A stretch of DNA of 64,000 bases from Auanema rhodensis (taxonomy: Eukaryota; Nematoda; Chromadorea; Rhabditida; Rhabditidae). Below the pieces are notes generated by a model that was not told the DNA's origin, ran no database searches, and saw only the letters and a program-made list of their open reading frames with translations. Positions 10,301-23,530 of the stretch are shown in pieces; the stretch's first letter is position 1; the number at the start of each line of letters is the position of its first letter. Location: positions 7,378,001-7,442,000 of the forward strand of contig OZ059898.1 of NCBI GenBank assembly GCA_964057225.1, written 5' to 3'. Made by a program: the position numbers and the translations under genes.

Positions 10301-12861
10301 TTTTTCCCTCTATTTTTTCAGGAAACTATCTCAACTGCTACACCAATACAATCAACAACAATACCGAATATTCCATCATTAGCTAATCTCACTGATGTTT
10401 GTTACTATTAGCTTCGTCATAACTTTTTTTTTCAGTCAGGAGTGTCATTAAATAATGTAACTTACGTTCTTAATGTTACATTAGAGTATACATCAAACCC
10501 ATCTATTCTTCAACCAACTGATATATCAGATGTGTCAACAATTCTTATGAATTGTGCTCAGTTACCTGATCTACCTTCCGAGGTACGCTGAAAATTAGAT
10601 AGAAATGGTCTATTCATATTTATTCAGGATGCTTCTTCCATTCTTAGAAATATTGATAATGTGCTAAATGTTGATGATGAGCATATCGAGGCTAGTAAGT
10701 CTCAGGATAAGTACGTTTGTTTACATTTTTTCATATAAGTATATTACTTTATCTAGATTTTTGTCAATTCTTCCAACATTAGTACTTAATACTAATTCTG
10801 ATAGTGTACAATATCTTAATGGAGAAAATATGGGATTTTCTTCTAATAACTTACAAGAATCTCCTATAATTGGCTTAGCTGATAAAGGGGATTCCTTTCA
10901 AACTCTTTCTACTGGACACATGACTTCGAATAATCAAAACTCTATTGTTCTGCATACAGGAGGTAATATTATTCACATTATTACAATCTTCATGTATTTT
11001 TATAGATAATGGAATTATACCTGAAGGAGCTAAAGTGTATTTTACCATATTTCGATCCAAAAAGTTTTTCAATGCACAGAATAACTATAGAAATTATCCA
11101 TCATACACAAATAATTTTATGTCACGTCCCGATGTTACTTCAAATCCTGATGGTTAATATATCAATGTGCAAGATATAACTATTTATTTTACAGTAAGTG
11201 ATGTTTTACCTTCGAAGTGTATTCGACAACTACAAGTTCCAAATGATTCACCCGTTCTGAGTGCAACTGTGTTACAGTCTGACGGAATCCGAATATCTAA
11301 ACTTTCATCTTATAATATGACAGCTCGTCTTAATATTGATGCTAAACATGTGAGTTTTGAATACTTAACAATTAACAAATATACATATGCATATGAATCA
11401 TGTATTATCTATATATCCTGATCTTTCATATATTAAGAATTCAGTATATAAACTATGAATGATTATAATTATTTTATAAATAATTGTTTAAGATGTAAAT
11501 TGTTCAGATTCTTCAACCATTACATGGCAAAATGATTGTAAGTTGGTGGAATGAAGAAGAAAATATCTGGTCTATGGATGACCTATGTAGTGTTGCTAAA
11601 GAAGCACATTTAATAACAGCAGATTGTCCACATTTAACAGATTTCGCACTAATTATTGTGAGTTTTTATAATAATTTATAGTAATTACTAACTTATGTTA
11701 ATCAGGATTCTATGATAAATGATCCTGTTGTTTGTGATTCTGGCCTTATTGATACAGGCTTCGTTGCTAATATTCTATCTTTAACATGCTTGACGGTGGT
11801 TTTGGTTGTTGAATTGAGTGACTTGTAAGTTTAATATTCAACGCTTCCTTGTTAATTATTGTCATTTTCAGTTTTCCATTTCTTCGAAAACAGAAGTTAA
11901 TGAAAAAACTTAAAGGTCCTCCATTACAAAAGAAAGAACATATTCAAATAACTAATCATATTATGCTATTTTTATTTTATTTTTTCTTTACAATATTCTC
12001 TAATGAATCTGTCTCAGGCAAAGCATGTAGTTTTATAGCTGCAGTTATTTATTCGTTATTGTTATGGTAAAAAGAGGTTTAAACTTTTTAAAATTATAAT
12101 TTTTTTATTTTTAGTTCTATTATATTGACTATATTTCAAGCTTTACGAACTGTTGTATTATTTTTCCCGAGTTCATTTCAAAGTATTATAGATGCGCTTA
12201 TGAGACCTTTTATAGCTTTAACAATTGGCTTTGGTTAGTTATATCATATAGTTCAAAAGATAATTAATAATTTTAAAATTTCAGTTATTCCATTTGTTCT
12301 TTGTATGATTTTGGCTGCTACAACAGCTTTTTTCGAACGTCAGGATGGCTTTTGTTGGGTTCGACCAGATCTTGTTGTGTATGCAATCATCATTCCCATA
12401 TCAGTTCTACTCATTAATGCTTTAATTTGTACAATGCTGGTAGCATGGAGGTTATTTGCTGCTGGACTAAAATTCAATCGAATAGTATGTTAAAAACAAA
12501 GAAAATTAATATTTCTTTTGTGAATTCTATAGGGTCGAGCACAGGATACACATATGAAGACAAAACTTTTAGCTTTATTTATACTTCAATTTACAATGGG
12601 TATGCCATGGGTATGATTAATTCTTTTTTAATATATTTAACAATAATATTCTTTTAGATTTTACAATATCCAACTTTGTATCATTCTAAAACCACATTTT
12701 GGCATTATGCATTTACTATAGTTCTTGGTTCACAAGGAACTATATTAGCTATTTTATTCTTTTATAAAAACCATCGACGTTGGAGAGAAAGTGTTCGTTT
12801 ATCAATTAGAGATTCACGAGTTCGTCATGCAACATCGCACACTGTTCAAACACGAACATAA
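7377..12861 (+). CDS. Adhesion G-protein-coupled receptor with Cys-rich modules and mucin-like stalk
   Basis: Exons: 7377-7491, 8166-8263, 8307-8452, 8505-8747, 8799-8844, 8894-9039, 9090-9350, 9403-9561, 9608-9868, 9913-9944, 9990-10267, 10322-10396, 10436-10582, 10628-10710, 10757-10962, 11006-11152, 11195-11349, 11508-11657, 11706-11824, 11872-12066, 12115-12233, 12285-12484, 12533-12610 and 12658-12861; 1220 residues. A signal peptide (MRLKFSVLLFHLLTIHFFIL) opens the protein. Residues about 70-500 hold three diverged Cys-rich modules. Residues 503-595 are Thr-rich. A GAIN-like region ends in a GPS motif (W-W ... C-x12-C-P-HL|TDFAL) with the expected cleavage between Leu909 and Thr910. Seven hydrophobic helices follow (about 930-1190), with a Cys-Trp in extracellular loop 2 (FCWVRPDL). 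The short Arg-rich tail is cytoplasmic. Family knowledge: autocleaved receptor activated by its tethered peptide at the cell surface. Ligand and ortholog are unknown. The first exon is 674 bp away but its phase fits exactly. Confidence 0.8.
10010..10178 (+). repeat. 63-bp tandem repeat encoding the Thr-rich stalk
   Basis: A 63-bp unit starting AAAGCAACTACGGTAACTAC begins at 10010, 10073 and 10136. The first two copies are almost identical and the third diverges after about 40 bp. It encodes the 21-residue unit KATTVTTVAPTTPTTTMNTT plus Thr, a probable O-glycosylation stalk. The reverse strand is also open here, but only as a mirror of the repeat. Confidence 0.9.
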
Positions 12862-15540
12862 GGATGTTCACGTGCTTTAACTATTATAATATGTAACTAA
12901 CTGTATTTTCAAAAAAAAAATTTTTTTAATAATACGACCTCTGCCTACAATTTATATTTGAAAATGTTTTCCCTCATTTTCTTTTTCCCTTTCATCTATC
13001 TTAAGAAGTTTCCAAACTTTTTAAACTTCAGAATAGTGCTCAAATTTGAAGTTTAAATTGAAAACCTTATTATCTTTACAATAGAAATTTTGTTCTCTTC
13101 TTTATAGAGGCCACTAATCTTAAAATTTGATTTGCGTTTTCCATACAAAGCTTGGATATGGTAGATAATAAGAAGTCAAATGTCCAGTCCGTATTAATCA
13201 TTTTGAATTTTGTCAAAGTCTAAAAGTTAATAGACAGAGAGCACTATTACGGAAGTTTGAGTTTTTGTGAATAAAACAAATTTGAACCTTTTATGTCCCT
13301 CCTACAATAGTCTCAAGTTCACTCAAGTTAAATCGTCTCTTTCTGGCTTCTTCAATCTATGGCTCTTTCTAACGATGTTTAGGCCAAATAATACAGTTGA
13401 AAGGAGTAAGAAGAAGAGAAGTAAGATGAAAAGAAAAGAAGAAGATGTAGTAGTCACTATATCAATAAGGAAGCAAACATACAAAGAAGCTTCTTCCGCT
13501 CTGTTGCTCTACCTCTCATATACAGATAATATTTCTCTCTTATATACACTCATAAAGCTTTAGCTTACCATGCTATAGGCCAAGTATAGTTTTGCTTTGA
13601 ATGTTCTGTATATGCTTTAAGTGAATGAGAAAACTCTCAATTAGCCTTACCGCCTTCTGTATCTATAAACGCGTTTTTCCGCTCTTAATATTTCCAAGCT
13701 CTTTCTATTTCTCAACATCATTTCTATTTCTGGTTACCTGATTCAATCACAAAATGTTTTAAATAGAATTTTAATATAATTAGTTTATTGATATATTAGA
13801 ACAAAGAATTATTATTTGATTTGAAAATAGATTTTATTCATCAAACTATCTATCTTTTAAATAATTGTCAATGTTAAACCATAATCGGCTTAGGCTATAA
13901 AAATCATATATTCAGATTGAAAAAAGATGGAAAACGACTAAAAACGAGAATAAAAAGTACAATACATGAGAAATTAGATACAGATGAGTACAATAAGTAT
14001 ATACATACTTATGAAGAGGAGAGGCAAAAGAATAGATTTGGTTATAGATAGACCGGTATAAGTCATATACTATTACTTATCTATACATATATGAATATTT
14101 TATATTTATATATATATATATATAAAGGTGTGTATGTGCATATTATTCTTTCTTATTTTCAAAAATAAAGATTTCTAAATGAGTGCATATACATGTATAG
14201 TAAGATGGTCCCTATCGACTTCTCTTTCCATTATATACATATATTTCCTCCTTTGAAGTTGTGATAGAGATCTTTTTTCAACAAATTCTATACAGTATGC
14301 CGTACATACCATCATAAGCTATGTGGTATTAGCCAGCTTGTGGATATTTAGACAAACGTCTTGGTTACGGGTCAATTGAACTAAGTAGTATGGCATCATT
14401 TGAACATATCAATGGATCATATGACAACTTATGTTTTTTGATGTTATATATAAAGTTTTTTTCAAAAAGATTTTAAGTAGAAATAGAATAATTCTAAACT
14501 ACATACATATGTAGATGATGTGTTGGTGTACTTGTATGACCTTAAACATTTAAAAAAACAAACGAATGAGAAAAATAAAAGAATGGTAAGGTTGAATGTT
14601 TATAAAAGAATATACAAATATAATAAAAAGATGAAAAAATATTATATATATATATGTGTATAGATTGTATAATAATTGAAAGAAAATGGAATGAAGTGGA
14701 CTAAGAGAAGAATATAGAGAAGCTAGAGAGAGAGGGTCAGTATTCCATTTTTGAATTTCATTCTAGACACTACTTTAGATGCTATATGAAACAACAGAAA
14801 CATATAGTTAAAAGTATTTAAAAGTGGCAAATGAATTGAATAGTTCATACTTTGAAACATCTTTTGTTTAATTTTAGAGCCTCTTCTTCATAATTCTCCT
14901 CTTCTTCTTTTCATTTTCACTATTCTATTGTTTATCAGCACTAATTTACCTACAGCATTACATCAATCTTCAAATTTTCCTTTATTTCTCTTTTTTCTTT
15001 TCTCTATTCAAAATTTAGAATCATATATTTTCCAGTCATCACTTTATGCTTTATGATTCATATTGTGAAGTTTTCTATCAAAATTTTTTAGTTCCATTCC
15101 GAAATTTCATTAATCTCTATCAACTCTTTTTAAAGCTCCATAAATTTATCAAACAATTTCCTGTCCAACTTGAAAAATCTGAATATGTAATTTTTCTAGA
15201 ATTTTTCTCTTTTTGAAAATTCTTTTGTTTTTTTTTTCAAGAAAAAAAAAATATTAAAATTGATTTTGCTAGAATGTTTGCTAAACTGAGGTGAGTTGCA
15301 GTTGAAAAATTCTATTTTCACATTTGTTTTCATGAAAATAAAAAATTCAGGATATTTTAAAGTGGTTGAAATTTATTTTTTTATATGTTAGTCTGTTTTG
15401 TTATAATTAAGCAGTGCATTTTTTATCTGTTTTCCTTTTTTAAATATTTTATATACTAAATCTGAACAAAAAGCTTTGTTTCTTCTTTTTGGGAGCATAA
15501 ATTGGCATCTGAATCACATTTGTGAATGTTATCGAAATTG
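12862..15540. other. 3' region of the GPCR gene and start of the gene desert
   Basis: No coding exon recognised. The GPCR 3' UTR is followed by AT-rich DNA with short TA runs (14106-14124) and mixed A/T homopolymers. Open frames such as 13267-13563 lack any domain, codon bias or splice support. Confidence 0.5.
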
Positions 15541-15554
15541 ATCGTTTATATTGA

Positions 15555-15563
15555 ATCATCACC

Positions 15564-15595
<32 letters not shown>

Positions 15596-15604
15596 CATCA
15601 TCAA
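15555..15604. repeat. (ATC)n microsatellite
   Basis: About 50 bp of ATC/ACC triplets. It creates a spurious Met-rich frame on the minus strand. Confidence 0.9.
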
Positions 15605-15920
15605 TAACTGATAAATGTTGAAAGAATAAAAAAAAACTTCAAAATGCTTAAACAATATTTTCTTTTTTTTGTTTCATTTTTCTATTTTTATTTAAAAATA
15701 AAATATTTGTAATGAGATATTTATAATAAATTAGTTTATAACATATTTCTTTGAAGACCTCCCTCATCTTCTGATGTCAAAAGTCAGTCAGAGGTCCTTC
15801 TTAATATTAAACAATCACATATGCAAACAGGCTCTTCTCTTTCCATAGACACATACATAGACTGAAAAAGTGTGAGAGAAAGATAGAGATAGACATAAAT
15901 AAAAAAAAGTAAAACACTAG

Positions 15921-15986
15921 AAGAGAGAGAGAGAGAGAGAAAAAGAGAGATGGGAGAAAGATAGACAGATAGAGAGAAAATAAGAG

Positions 15987-16057
<71 letters not shown>

Positions 16058-16062
16058 GAGAG
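15921..16062. repeat. (GA)n microsatellite, interrupted
   Basis: Two dense GA blocks (15921-15942 and 15991-16062) joined by purine-rich sequence. The Leu-Ser repeat frames on the minus strand come from this tract and are not genes. Confidence 0.92.
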
Positions 16063-19000
16063 TTAAGTAGGTGTTCGAGTAACAATCTAGATCTTTGAGA
16101 AAGTTTTTCATTTCTACTCAAAATGGTATTTTTGATGTGTACAGAAGCTTAAGCCAATATAAAATTCATCACAAATACCATTTCTGAGTAAAAACCACTA
16201 AGAGCTTGATTTAGTACCTTCAATTAAAATAAAAACTTAGATTCCTTATGAAACAACTGTGAATAAACAATCTGTGAACATCAAAAATCTAAGAATATCC
16301 AGAGGCTAACAACAGTAATTATTAGATAATTTATTATAAAATGACAACTTTTGATCTTTAATTTGAACTTTAAATTCTAAAAAAGAGGTGATGATGAGAA
16401 TAAAATTTTTGTAAAAAGAAATAGCATAAAGACTGCACATATGGTTATCGATTATATGACCATCTGTGGAAATTGAATCATATCCATAAGTATTAGCTTT
16501 ATAAAAACAATTATTTATGTATTTCTATAGATGGAACTGAATTCAACAAAATTACTGGGCTTTTTGAAAATTTTACTAAATGATATTCATTTGAAAGATG
16601 AAGTGAAAATTGTAATTATATTCCTGCAGAATATAGAACATAGTATGTTGTGTGTCCACGCACTTGAACCCGAATTGTTGCTGTATGTCAGAAATGAATC
16701 AAATGCTTTTCTTTTCCTTTTTTTGCTATAACTGATCTCAATTTTTTTGAAAAATTATTCTCATATTCAGTTTGTTATACGAAATGTGATGGTCAAGCAA
16801 TAAGTTATAGTTAAATGTTTTCGTAATGCTTATTAACTATATGATATAGTCAAAGTCATTGAGAGAACTCTGTTCAATGTCATGGTTAGCACAATCTGGT
16901 AATCTTCTCTATTCCCTCACTATTCCTCTCCATTCCTTCATATTTTAAGAAGAACAAGTTTGTAAATGCGATTATTCACATGTTATAACGTAAAATCATA
17001 TTATATATGAAACAGAAAGCAAATGTCTGTACTTTTGATATATCTATGTTATATGTATGAATGTCTGTATATATTTTACTTATTCTATATTATATAGTTA
17101 AAGTTTTATTTTTCAACCTTTTTATTGTTTTTAAACTTTTCCTTTTCAATGAAATTACATTGAGTACTTGAATGTATTTAAGCAAATCAATGAAATCTAA
17201 ATTTCTTTTTTCGAAAAAGCGCATAAGGTTATTCATCAAATTCATTCAATTCATCAATTGAGTTACGATAGAGTCATTTTTCAATCCTTCAACTACCACA
17301 TGAAAGTAAAAATAAATTTTACTCACTAACCTTTGAATTATAAAAAAAGTCTTTGTATTTTAATAATAATATTTTATTTTAATATTTTATATTATTATTA
17401 AAACCATAATTTAGCTATTTTTCTATTCAATTTTATTATTTCGCTTTCTTCTTCTTCTGCCTTGTGCTGCTTATCCTATTTCTTTTTCTCATCTTCTTTT
17501 GCAATCCTATCAAAATCTTTTCACAACCTCAAACAGTCTGTTTATCTAACCCATTCTCTTTCTCTTACCTTGGTCTTCTTTATCTTCTTTTCTTCAATCA
17601 TTTTCTATTCTACAGCAGTCCAAGCAAGCACACAAGGTTTCATCTTCTCTCACCTTCATCGTCTTCATCTTCATCTTCTTCTTCTTCTCCTTCTTCATCT
17701 TCTCAAATATTGCAAACGGATTTTGTTACATACATACGTTTCCTGTGCTCTACCGAATTGCAAAAATTCAAAAGCTTCAAAAGATGCTCCACAATACAAA
17801 AAAGGAACAACTTCGAATTTCTTTTCAGTTATTTGATGTTTTGAAAAAAGAAATAGCAGCTTTTTCTACTTTGAAACTTTAGAAAATTTATTTTTACCGT
17901 TTGTTCGGTTTTAAGGATTTTTCTAGTTTCAAGCAAAAGATCATGATCTTCAGATCAAGTTAATTTATAAAATTCGCTCGATGATTTATAATAAAATGAA
18001 AAGAAAATTCTGTTCAGAATGATCACATAAGAATCAACTCTACAAACTTTTTTTATGAATTTTTTAAAAACTCAGAATTAGCGTTTATAGAAAGAAAGCA
18101 AACTCAAAATAAGTAGTTGAGCAAAGAATCAACGAACTATAAAAAAATATGACAAGTAGTAAGAAAAACAGAAGAAATAAGAAATTTTAAAGAATATTTC
18201 TATTTGTTAAACACAGATAATATCGTTAATTTTGCAGATATATGTCAAATATGTATGTATATTAGATATATAAGACATTTTCTTTTGATTTTGCATCGCC
18301 CCCACGTTTTTAAACATTTTTGTAAATACAGATTTAATCAGACGATAAGGTACAATCAGCATTTTATATTATGAATTTCTTGAATCCATTATCAGATTTC
18401 TGATTTTGATCGGAAATTAGAACTTCAATTGATATTATTTGATTGACAAAGTTATTTTTTCAATATTAGTCAGCAATATATTTAAATTTAATAAATACAG
18501 ATAGAAACTAAATAAAACTTTTTTTTAACATTAAAATATATTATAATATATATATATAATATAACATTTTATTATAAATAAATGAATGTTTTATAGAAAA
18601 AAGCTTAACTGATTTTAGAAATTATTTGAAGCAATTGTCTTTTGCTCATATTAATCATTAAGAAAAATGTTTTTCTTTGTCATCAAAACCTTCTTTTTTG
18701 TCTTTTTTATGATTTTCAGTCTTCATTACGAATTCATTTCCTTTACCTCTTACTCTTCATATATACTATTTCTCTCTCTATCCCTTTTTATATTTGTCTC
18801 TCTCTCTTTCTTTAATGCTCTTTATTTATCTCTATCTCTCTCCCTCTCAATCTAGAATTCCATATGCTGTTTAACTCTTTTCAATTCTGTTATCTCTCTT
18901 CTCTCTCCTTTTGCACTTAATTCCGAATACCGAATCACAAATTTCTATTCTGAACAAGTTGATTATATTTGAATATTTTTCCTGTTACTCACCCAGCTGA

Positions 19001-22000
19001 TTGGATATATTGTTTAAATGTACAAAACAATATTCTTCTTTCCAATTTTTTTTACAATTCTCATATAATGTGTTCAAAGAAAGTTTAATATTAATCTACC
19101 AGCAAAGTTCTATTGTCTAATGAGATATTTATTTTAAATTTCGATTGTCCAAATATACACACACACATAGAGAGAGAGAGAGAGAGAGAGAGAAGAAGAA
19201 GAAGAAGAACTTAAGTTTTAATTGTTTTCTTTCTCATCACATTCATCGTATTTATATCTTTATATGTATAGTTTGGTAGTTTGATATCATTTTCTGATGA
19301 TGATGATACTGATGAAGAAGAAGAAAAAGTAGCTGATGTATTTGTTTTTGAAGATCAATTTTTCTATTTACAATCAAAATATTCCATATATCAAAAACGT
19401 ATGACAATTCGTCTATATTCTTATGTGACTTCAAAAGAATAGTTAAATACTCTGATGATTTACATTCATTCCTCAATAATCTTATATTTCTTAGATAAAT
19501 ATGTATACTATATACATCATTTTTCTATTATTCATTTACATTGAAAGCTTATTTTTCATTTTTTTTTCTCATTTTAAAGAAACTCTGGTTTAAAGTTCTA
19601 TTACCGCCATTAAAAATGGAAAATGAACTTTAAAAAAAAACATTTTATCATCATCCATTACATCACTTTTTTGAAAATATTTTATTAATTGCTAGAAAAT
19701 GCCAGATCAAGTAGCAAAATACATTTGTTCAAGTTGTTTGAAGTACAAATTAGGAAAAGTAAGCTCAGAATCAAACCAAAAACACAGATACTAGAAAATA
19801 TTATATAAATGTAGAAAATAATAAAGGAGATATAGAGAAGAGAAAAAGAGAGAGAAACATTATTGAACAACACAATGAAACATGGTTTTTCTCGGCAAAC
19901 AACAAGTGTTTGAACTTAAAATTTTCTGAGAAAATCCATTTTTATCTGAAAACGAATGCCTTATTTGAATTTGAGAATTCCAGTACCCCCACACATATTC
20001 TTGTATTGGATAAGATGAAGCTTATTGAATAAGGTGTGATGATAAACATTATTGAGATCTGCTTCAAGATATAGGTTCAGACAAAATTTCTTTTTGTTTC
20101 TCTATGATCTCTTACTCTTTCTCTCTATTTGCTCAACACTTTTCTCTCCTAATTGATCAATAGTCACGATTCTAACTCGTTTCTCAATACTACCATTAAG
20201 TTTGGTTCAGCAAACCATATTAAATTCACTCAAAAACTTTTTTAACGCCTTATTTATAATTTCAAAGTTTGCTAACTGTCAGCTGATTCCTTTATCAGCT
20301 GAATTGCTACATCTGTTTTGAATTAGCTTAGTCAAATACGAATATTTCTTAAAATAGTTCAAACTATCTATGACCTCATCATTCATTCTTCATTTACTGT
20401 ATCCATATATATATTGGTATATTGTATACTTCAAAACTATACTTAACATATGGAAATATGACAAATAATTTTACATTTAGTATATATTTCCCACATTTTT
20501 TCTCTTTATAGATTATCTTTTAGAATTTTATTTTACTTTAAAATCTTTTAACTCAAATAATACAATATATCTTTACTTATGACTGTTTTTATCTATTACT
20601 TTTTCACAAAATAAGATTGTCTTTTTAACTTTTTCAGCTGTTAAAACGTTTTGATTTTGTTAGCGAAAAAATTCTTTGAAATCAGTGAATCATTAAAGAT
20701 TCCGGCAAAATACAGATTCGGTTGTTTCTAAAATTTAGTTCGAAAAAAACTTAAAAAGACAAGCTTTTATCATTTATGACTTATTGAAATATTTGATATG
20801 ACTCAGTATTTTTCATATTTCAATTGAATCTAACTGTCTCAAATGTTTATGCTCCCTCTTCTACCTCTACCACTTCTTCAGCACTTCCTCAACTCGTTTG
20901 TTTCTTTCTCTCACTTTTCTCTCAAATGTTTCTTTGAACTTTTACTATTTTGCGTTTTATTTTATTTTTTTCATCTTAATTTCAGCTTTTCTTGTTTTCT
21001 TTGTTTCTTTCAATTCTCCGAAAAACGTATGATATTTTCATTTTCAAAATGATCCTCAGCTTTTTTCTGTAGTCAACTTTCTGTTTGCACTGATGAAAGG
21101 AAAACCCTTAGTCACACACTCAGTTGTCCTCTTGCCTACTCTCGCCTTGATCTTCAGCCTTATTTCGGTAATCTCAACAATTTTCAATATTTCATATTGT
21201 CTCTAAATGTTTCTTGTTTTAAGAAAAAAAATTAATTTGTAACATTTTTGTTTCACAAATATCACAATTTGATTAATAATTGACTATATAGCATAATATT
21301 ATTGTTTTTTATGTAATCTTTCTGTACATAAAGCACTCTTCCTTTCAATTTCAGTACATTATTCAACTATCATTAATAGTTAATCTATGTTTCATTTAGT
21401 ATTATCAATTATACATATCTCCTTGTAGTGTGAGCATTCAAGAATTTTTTTTTGAGCTGTTCATCTGTCAGAAAGACAGTCAGCTGGACATTAGGGCTCT
21501 GTGACTTCTTTTGTCTTTCTGAGGTTATTTGTTTAGAGGATGAGAAATGAGAAGAAAGCAAAAGAGGGTGAAAGAGGGATAGATACAGTCTGAGAAAGTG
21601 AGGGAAAAGTTGAGATAGAAAGGAATATTTATATATTTAGATAAATAGATAGATAAAGAAATATTAAGAGAATAGAAAAATTATAAAGAATAAGAAATTA
21701 TCGATAATGAGACATTTATACAATATAAGAGATTCTAATGAAGTCATCATCTTCATCGTCTACATCAAATCGACCTGTTCAGACTTTTTCCTTTGCTCTT
21801 GTTTTCTTTATTATTATATTCTCTTTCTATATTCTTTTCTCTCAATATCCCTCTTCATCAATTACTTATTCAAATTAGAAGATGATTATAATGATGCACT
21901 GATGTTGGTCTTGCTGCTCAAGCTGTTCAAGTTGCTGATGATGTCTTGACTTAGAACATTCTGATTTCTTTATGTTGTTTTATTGATTAATGCTCCATTC

Positions 22001-22080
22001 ATAACCAAATTTAATTTATTTTCATTGAAATACTGCAACACAATTATCTAAATCCATAGGAAATTTCTTGATGTTCTTCT
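16063..22080. other. Gene desert, western part
   Basis: 6 kb with no supported exon. It contains pyrimidine-rich stretches around 17450-17700 and 18720-18910, a compound CA/GA/GAA microsatellite at 19157-19209, and otherwise AT-rich sequence. The frame at 17464-17844 is translated pyrimidine-rich sequence without domain features. Confidence 0.45.
19157..19209. repeat. Compound (CA)n-(GA)n-(GAA)n microsatellite
   Basis: About 11 bp of CA, 26 bp of GA and 19 bp of GAA follow one another directly. Confidence 0.85.
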
Positions 22081-22107
22081 ACATAATTTTCTCTTTTATT
22101 TTCCCAT

Positions 22108-22108
<1 letters not shown>

Positions 22109-22138
<30 letters not shown>

Positions 22139-22140
22139 TT
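22109..22140. repeat. (CT)n microsatellite
   Basis: CT dinucleotides interrupted once by GT. Confidence 0.85.
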
Positions 22141-22468
22141 CTTATCAGTATAAATCGAAGAAAATAATAAAATAAACAAAACCATTATGAAATAGTCTCC
22201 ACAGAGCTTTACCATCTACTGAGAATCTCTCTCTCTCTTTCAATAACTGTATTGTTCTTACTCATAATGTACTTTGTAATATTTAAAACTTTACTCAAAG
22301 TAGTTGCTCCTTCCCCGAATCTGTTCATCGGTTTGCAGGTTGTCACAATGCCTGGAAAGCAGGGGAATTGGGATAGAGCAAGAAAATAGAAGTAGCTAAA
22401 AGAGAAAAAATCTGTTAGACAGAGTGAAAAAGAAATAGAAAGATAGGTTAAGAGGGAAATCAAAGGAG

Positions 22469-22470
<2 letters not shown>

Positions 22471-22521
<51 letters not shown>

Positions 22522-22535
22522 TATATATATATATA

Positions 22536-22560
<25 letters not shown>
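22471..22560. repeat. (GA)n followed by (TA)n
   Basis: 47 bp of GA (22471-22517), a short AAGG joint, then about 40 bp of TA-rich sequence. Confidence 0.9.
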
Positions 22561-22566
<6 letters not shown>

Positions 22567-23503
22567 GAGAGAGAAAGTTTACATAAGTAGCAGAGTACAT
22601 AGCAGATATAGAATTGGCCAGGTCGAAGATAGACTCAAAGCAAGACGTCAGACAGAGCAAGAAAGAAAAACCAAGGTAGAAAGGGAGAGTTTCTCTGTTG
22701 GTATTGCAAGGGTACGGTGCTCTCTGTATTGACATTCCGATGACAACTAGCACCACCAGCATCTAGATGACGACGTGCAACAACTCAGAACGGTCTATGC
22801 TCGATGTGCTACTGGTCCATTTCACCCTGAAGAGACACAGAGAAAATTCAACATTTTTTCATTTGAAATAAGTCAATTCCAATCAACTAATTAAAGAACT
22901 TTCACTTGCTCATATGATGTTTGAAAGAAATGTATGTGGCATCTCTCTCAATCTAAGTATTTCTTTCATTCATAAAAATTCTTTCTCATTGCAACTTCAA
23001 CCATTTCACGACGAAGTACGATATCTTGTATTCTCATCTGAAGAGGCAAATGAGACAACGACGATGAAGACAACATACTGTCAGCATATCGTTCTCCTAC
23101 TTATTCGTCGTCGTTGCTGCCGCCGTTGCCTTCTTCTTATTCTTGATCTTCTTCTTCTTCATCTTTTATTTCGTTTTTCATCTCAAATTTCGTTTCAACT
23201 ATAAACTTTCTAGAATTTCTGAATGTATTTTATAATTTCGACAATTGTTAAAGAAAATGACATAAAATATGCCATTGAAATCAGTGAAACAACTGTGCTA
23301 GTTTGCATCATAAGAACTAGTTTTTACTCTCTTTCTCTCTTTCATATTTTATGATTTTTTCATTTGAATCTGGTATTAGCTAAAGCTTGATTGCTACCAT
23401 CTTCTTCAATTGTCTGTAGTTTTATCAATATAGAAGAAAATATACTTGTATTCTTCTTATTCGAGCATAATTCGTACCTGTACTTTTTTGGTAAATTTCT
23501 CCC

Positions 23504-23530
23504 TTCTCTCTCTCTCTCTCTCTCTCTCTT
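23504..23530. repeat. (CT)n microsatellite
   Basis: Uninterrupted CT dinucleotides of about 27 bp. Confidence 0.85.

Noticed and set aside
15449-16121. Met-rich and Leu-Ser-repeat open frames on the minus strand
   Set aside because: They are direct translations of the ATC and GA microsatellites, with no splice or domain support.
16531-16731. 66-residue frame starting MELNSTKLLGF
   Set aside because: Composition looks less repetitive than its neighbours, but I found no continuing exon or family match.
17462-17844. Overlapping frames of about 125 residues on the plus strand
   Set aside because: Pyrimidine-rich DNA gives Ser/Leu/Phe-rich peptides in two frames; neither has a domain or plausible splice partners.
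22914-23204. 96-residue frame with a Cys/Arg/Leu-rich end
   Set aside because: The second half is translated pyrimidine repeat; no flanking exon fits.
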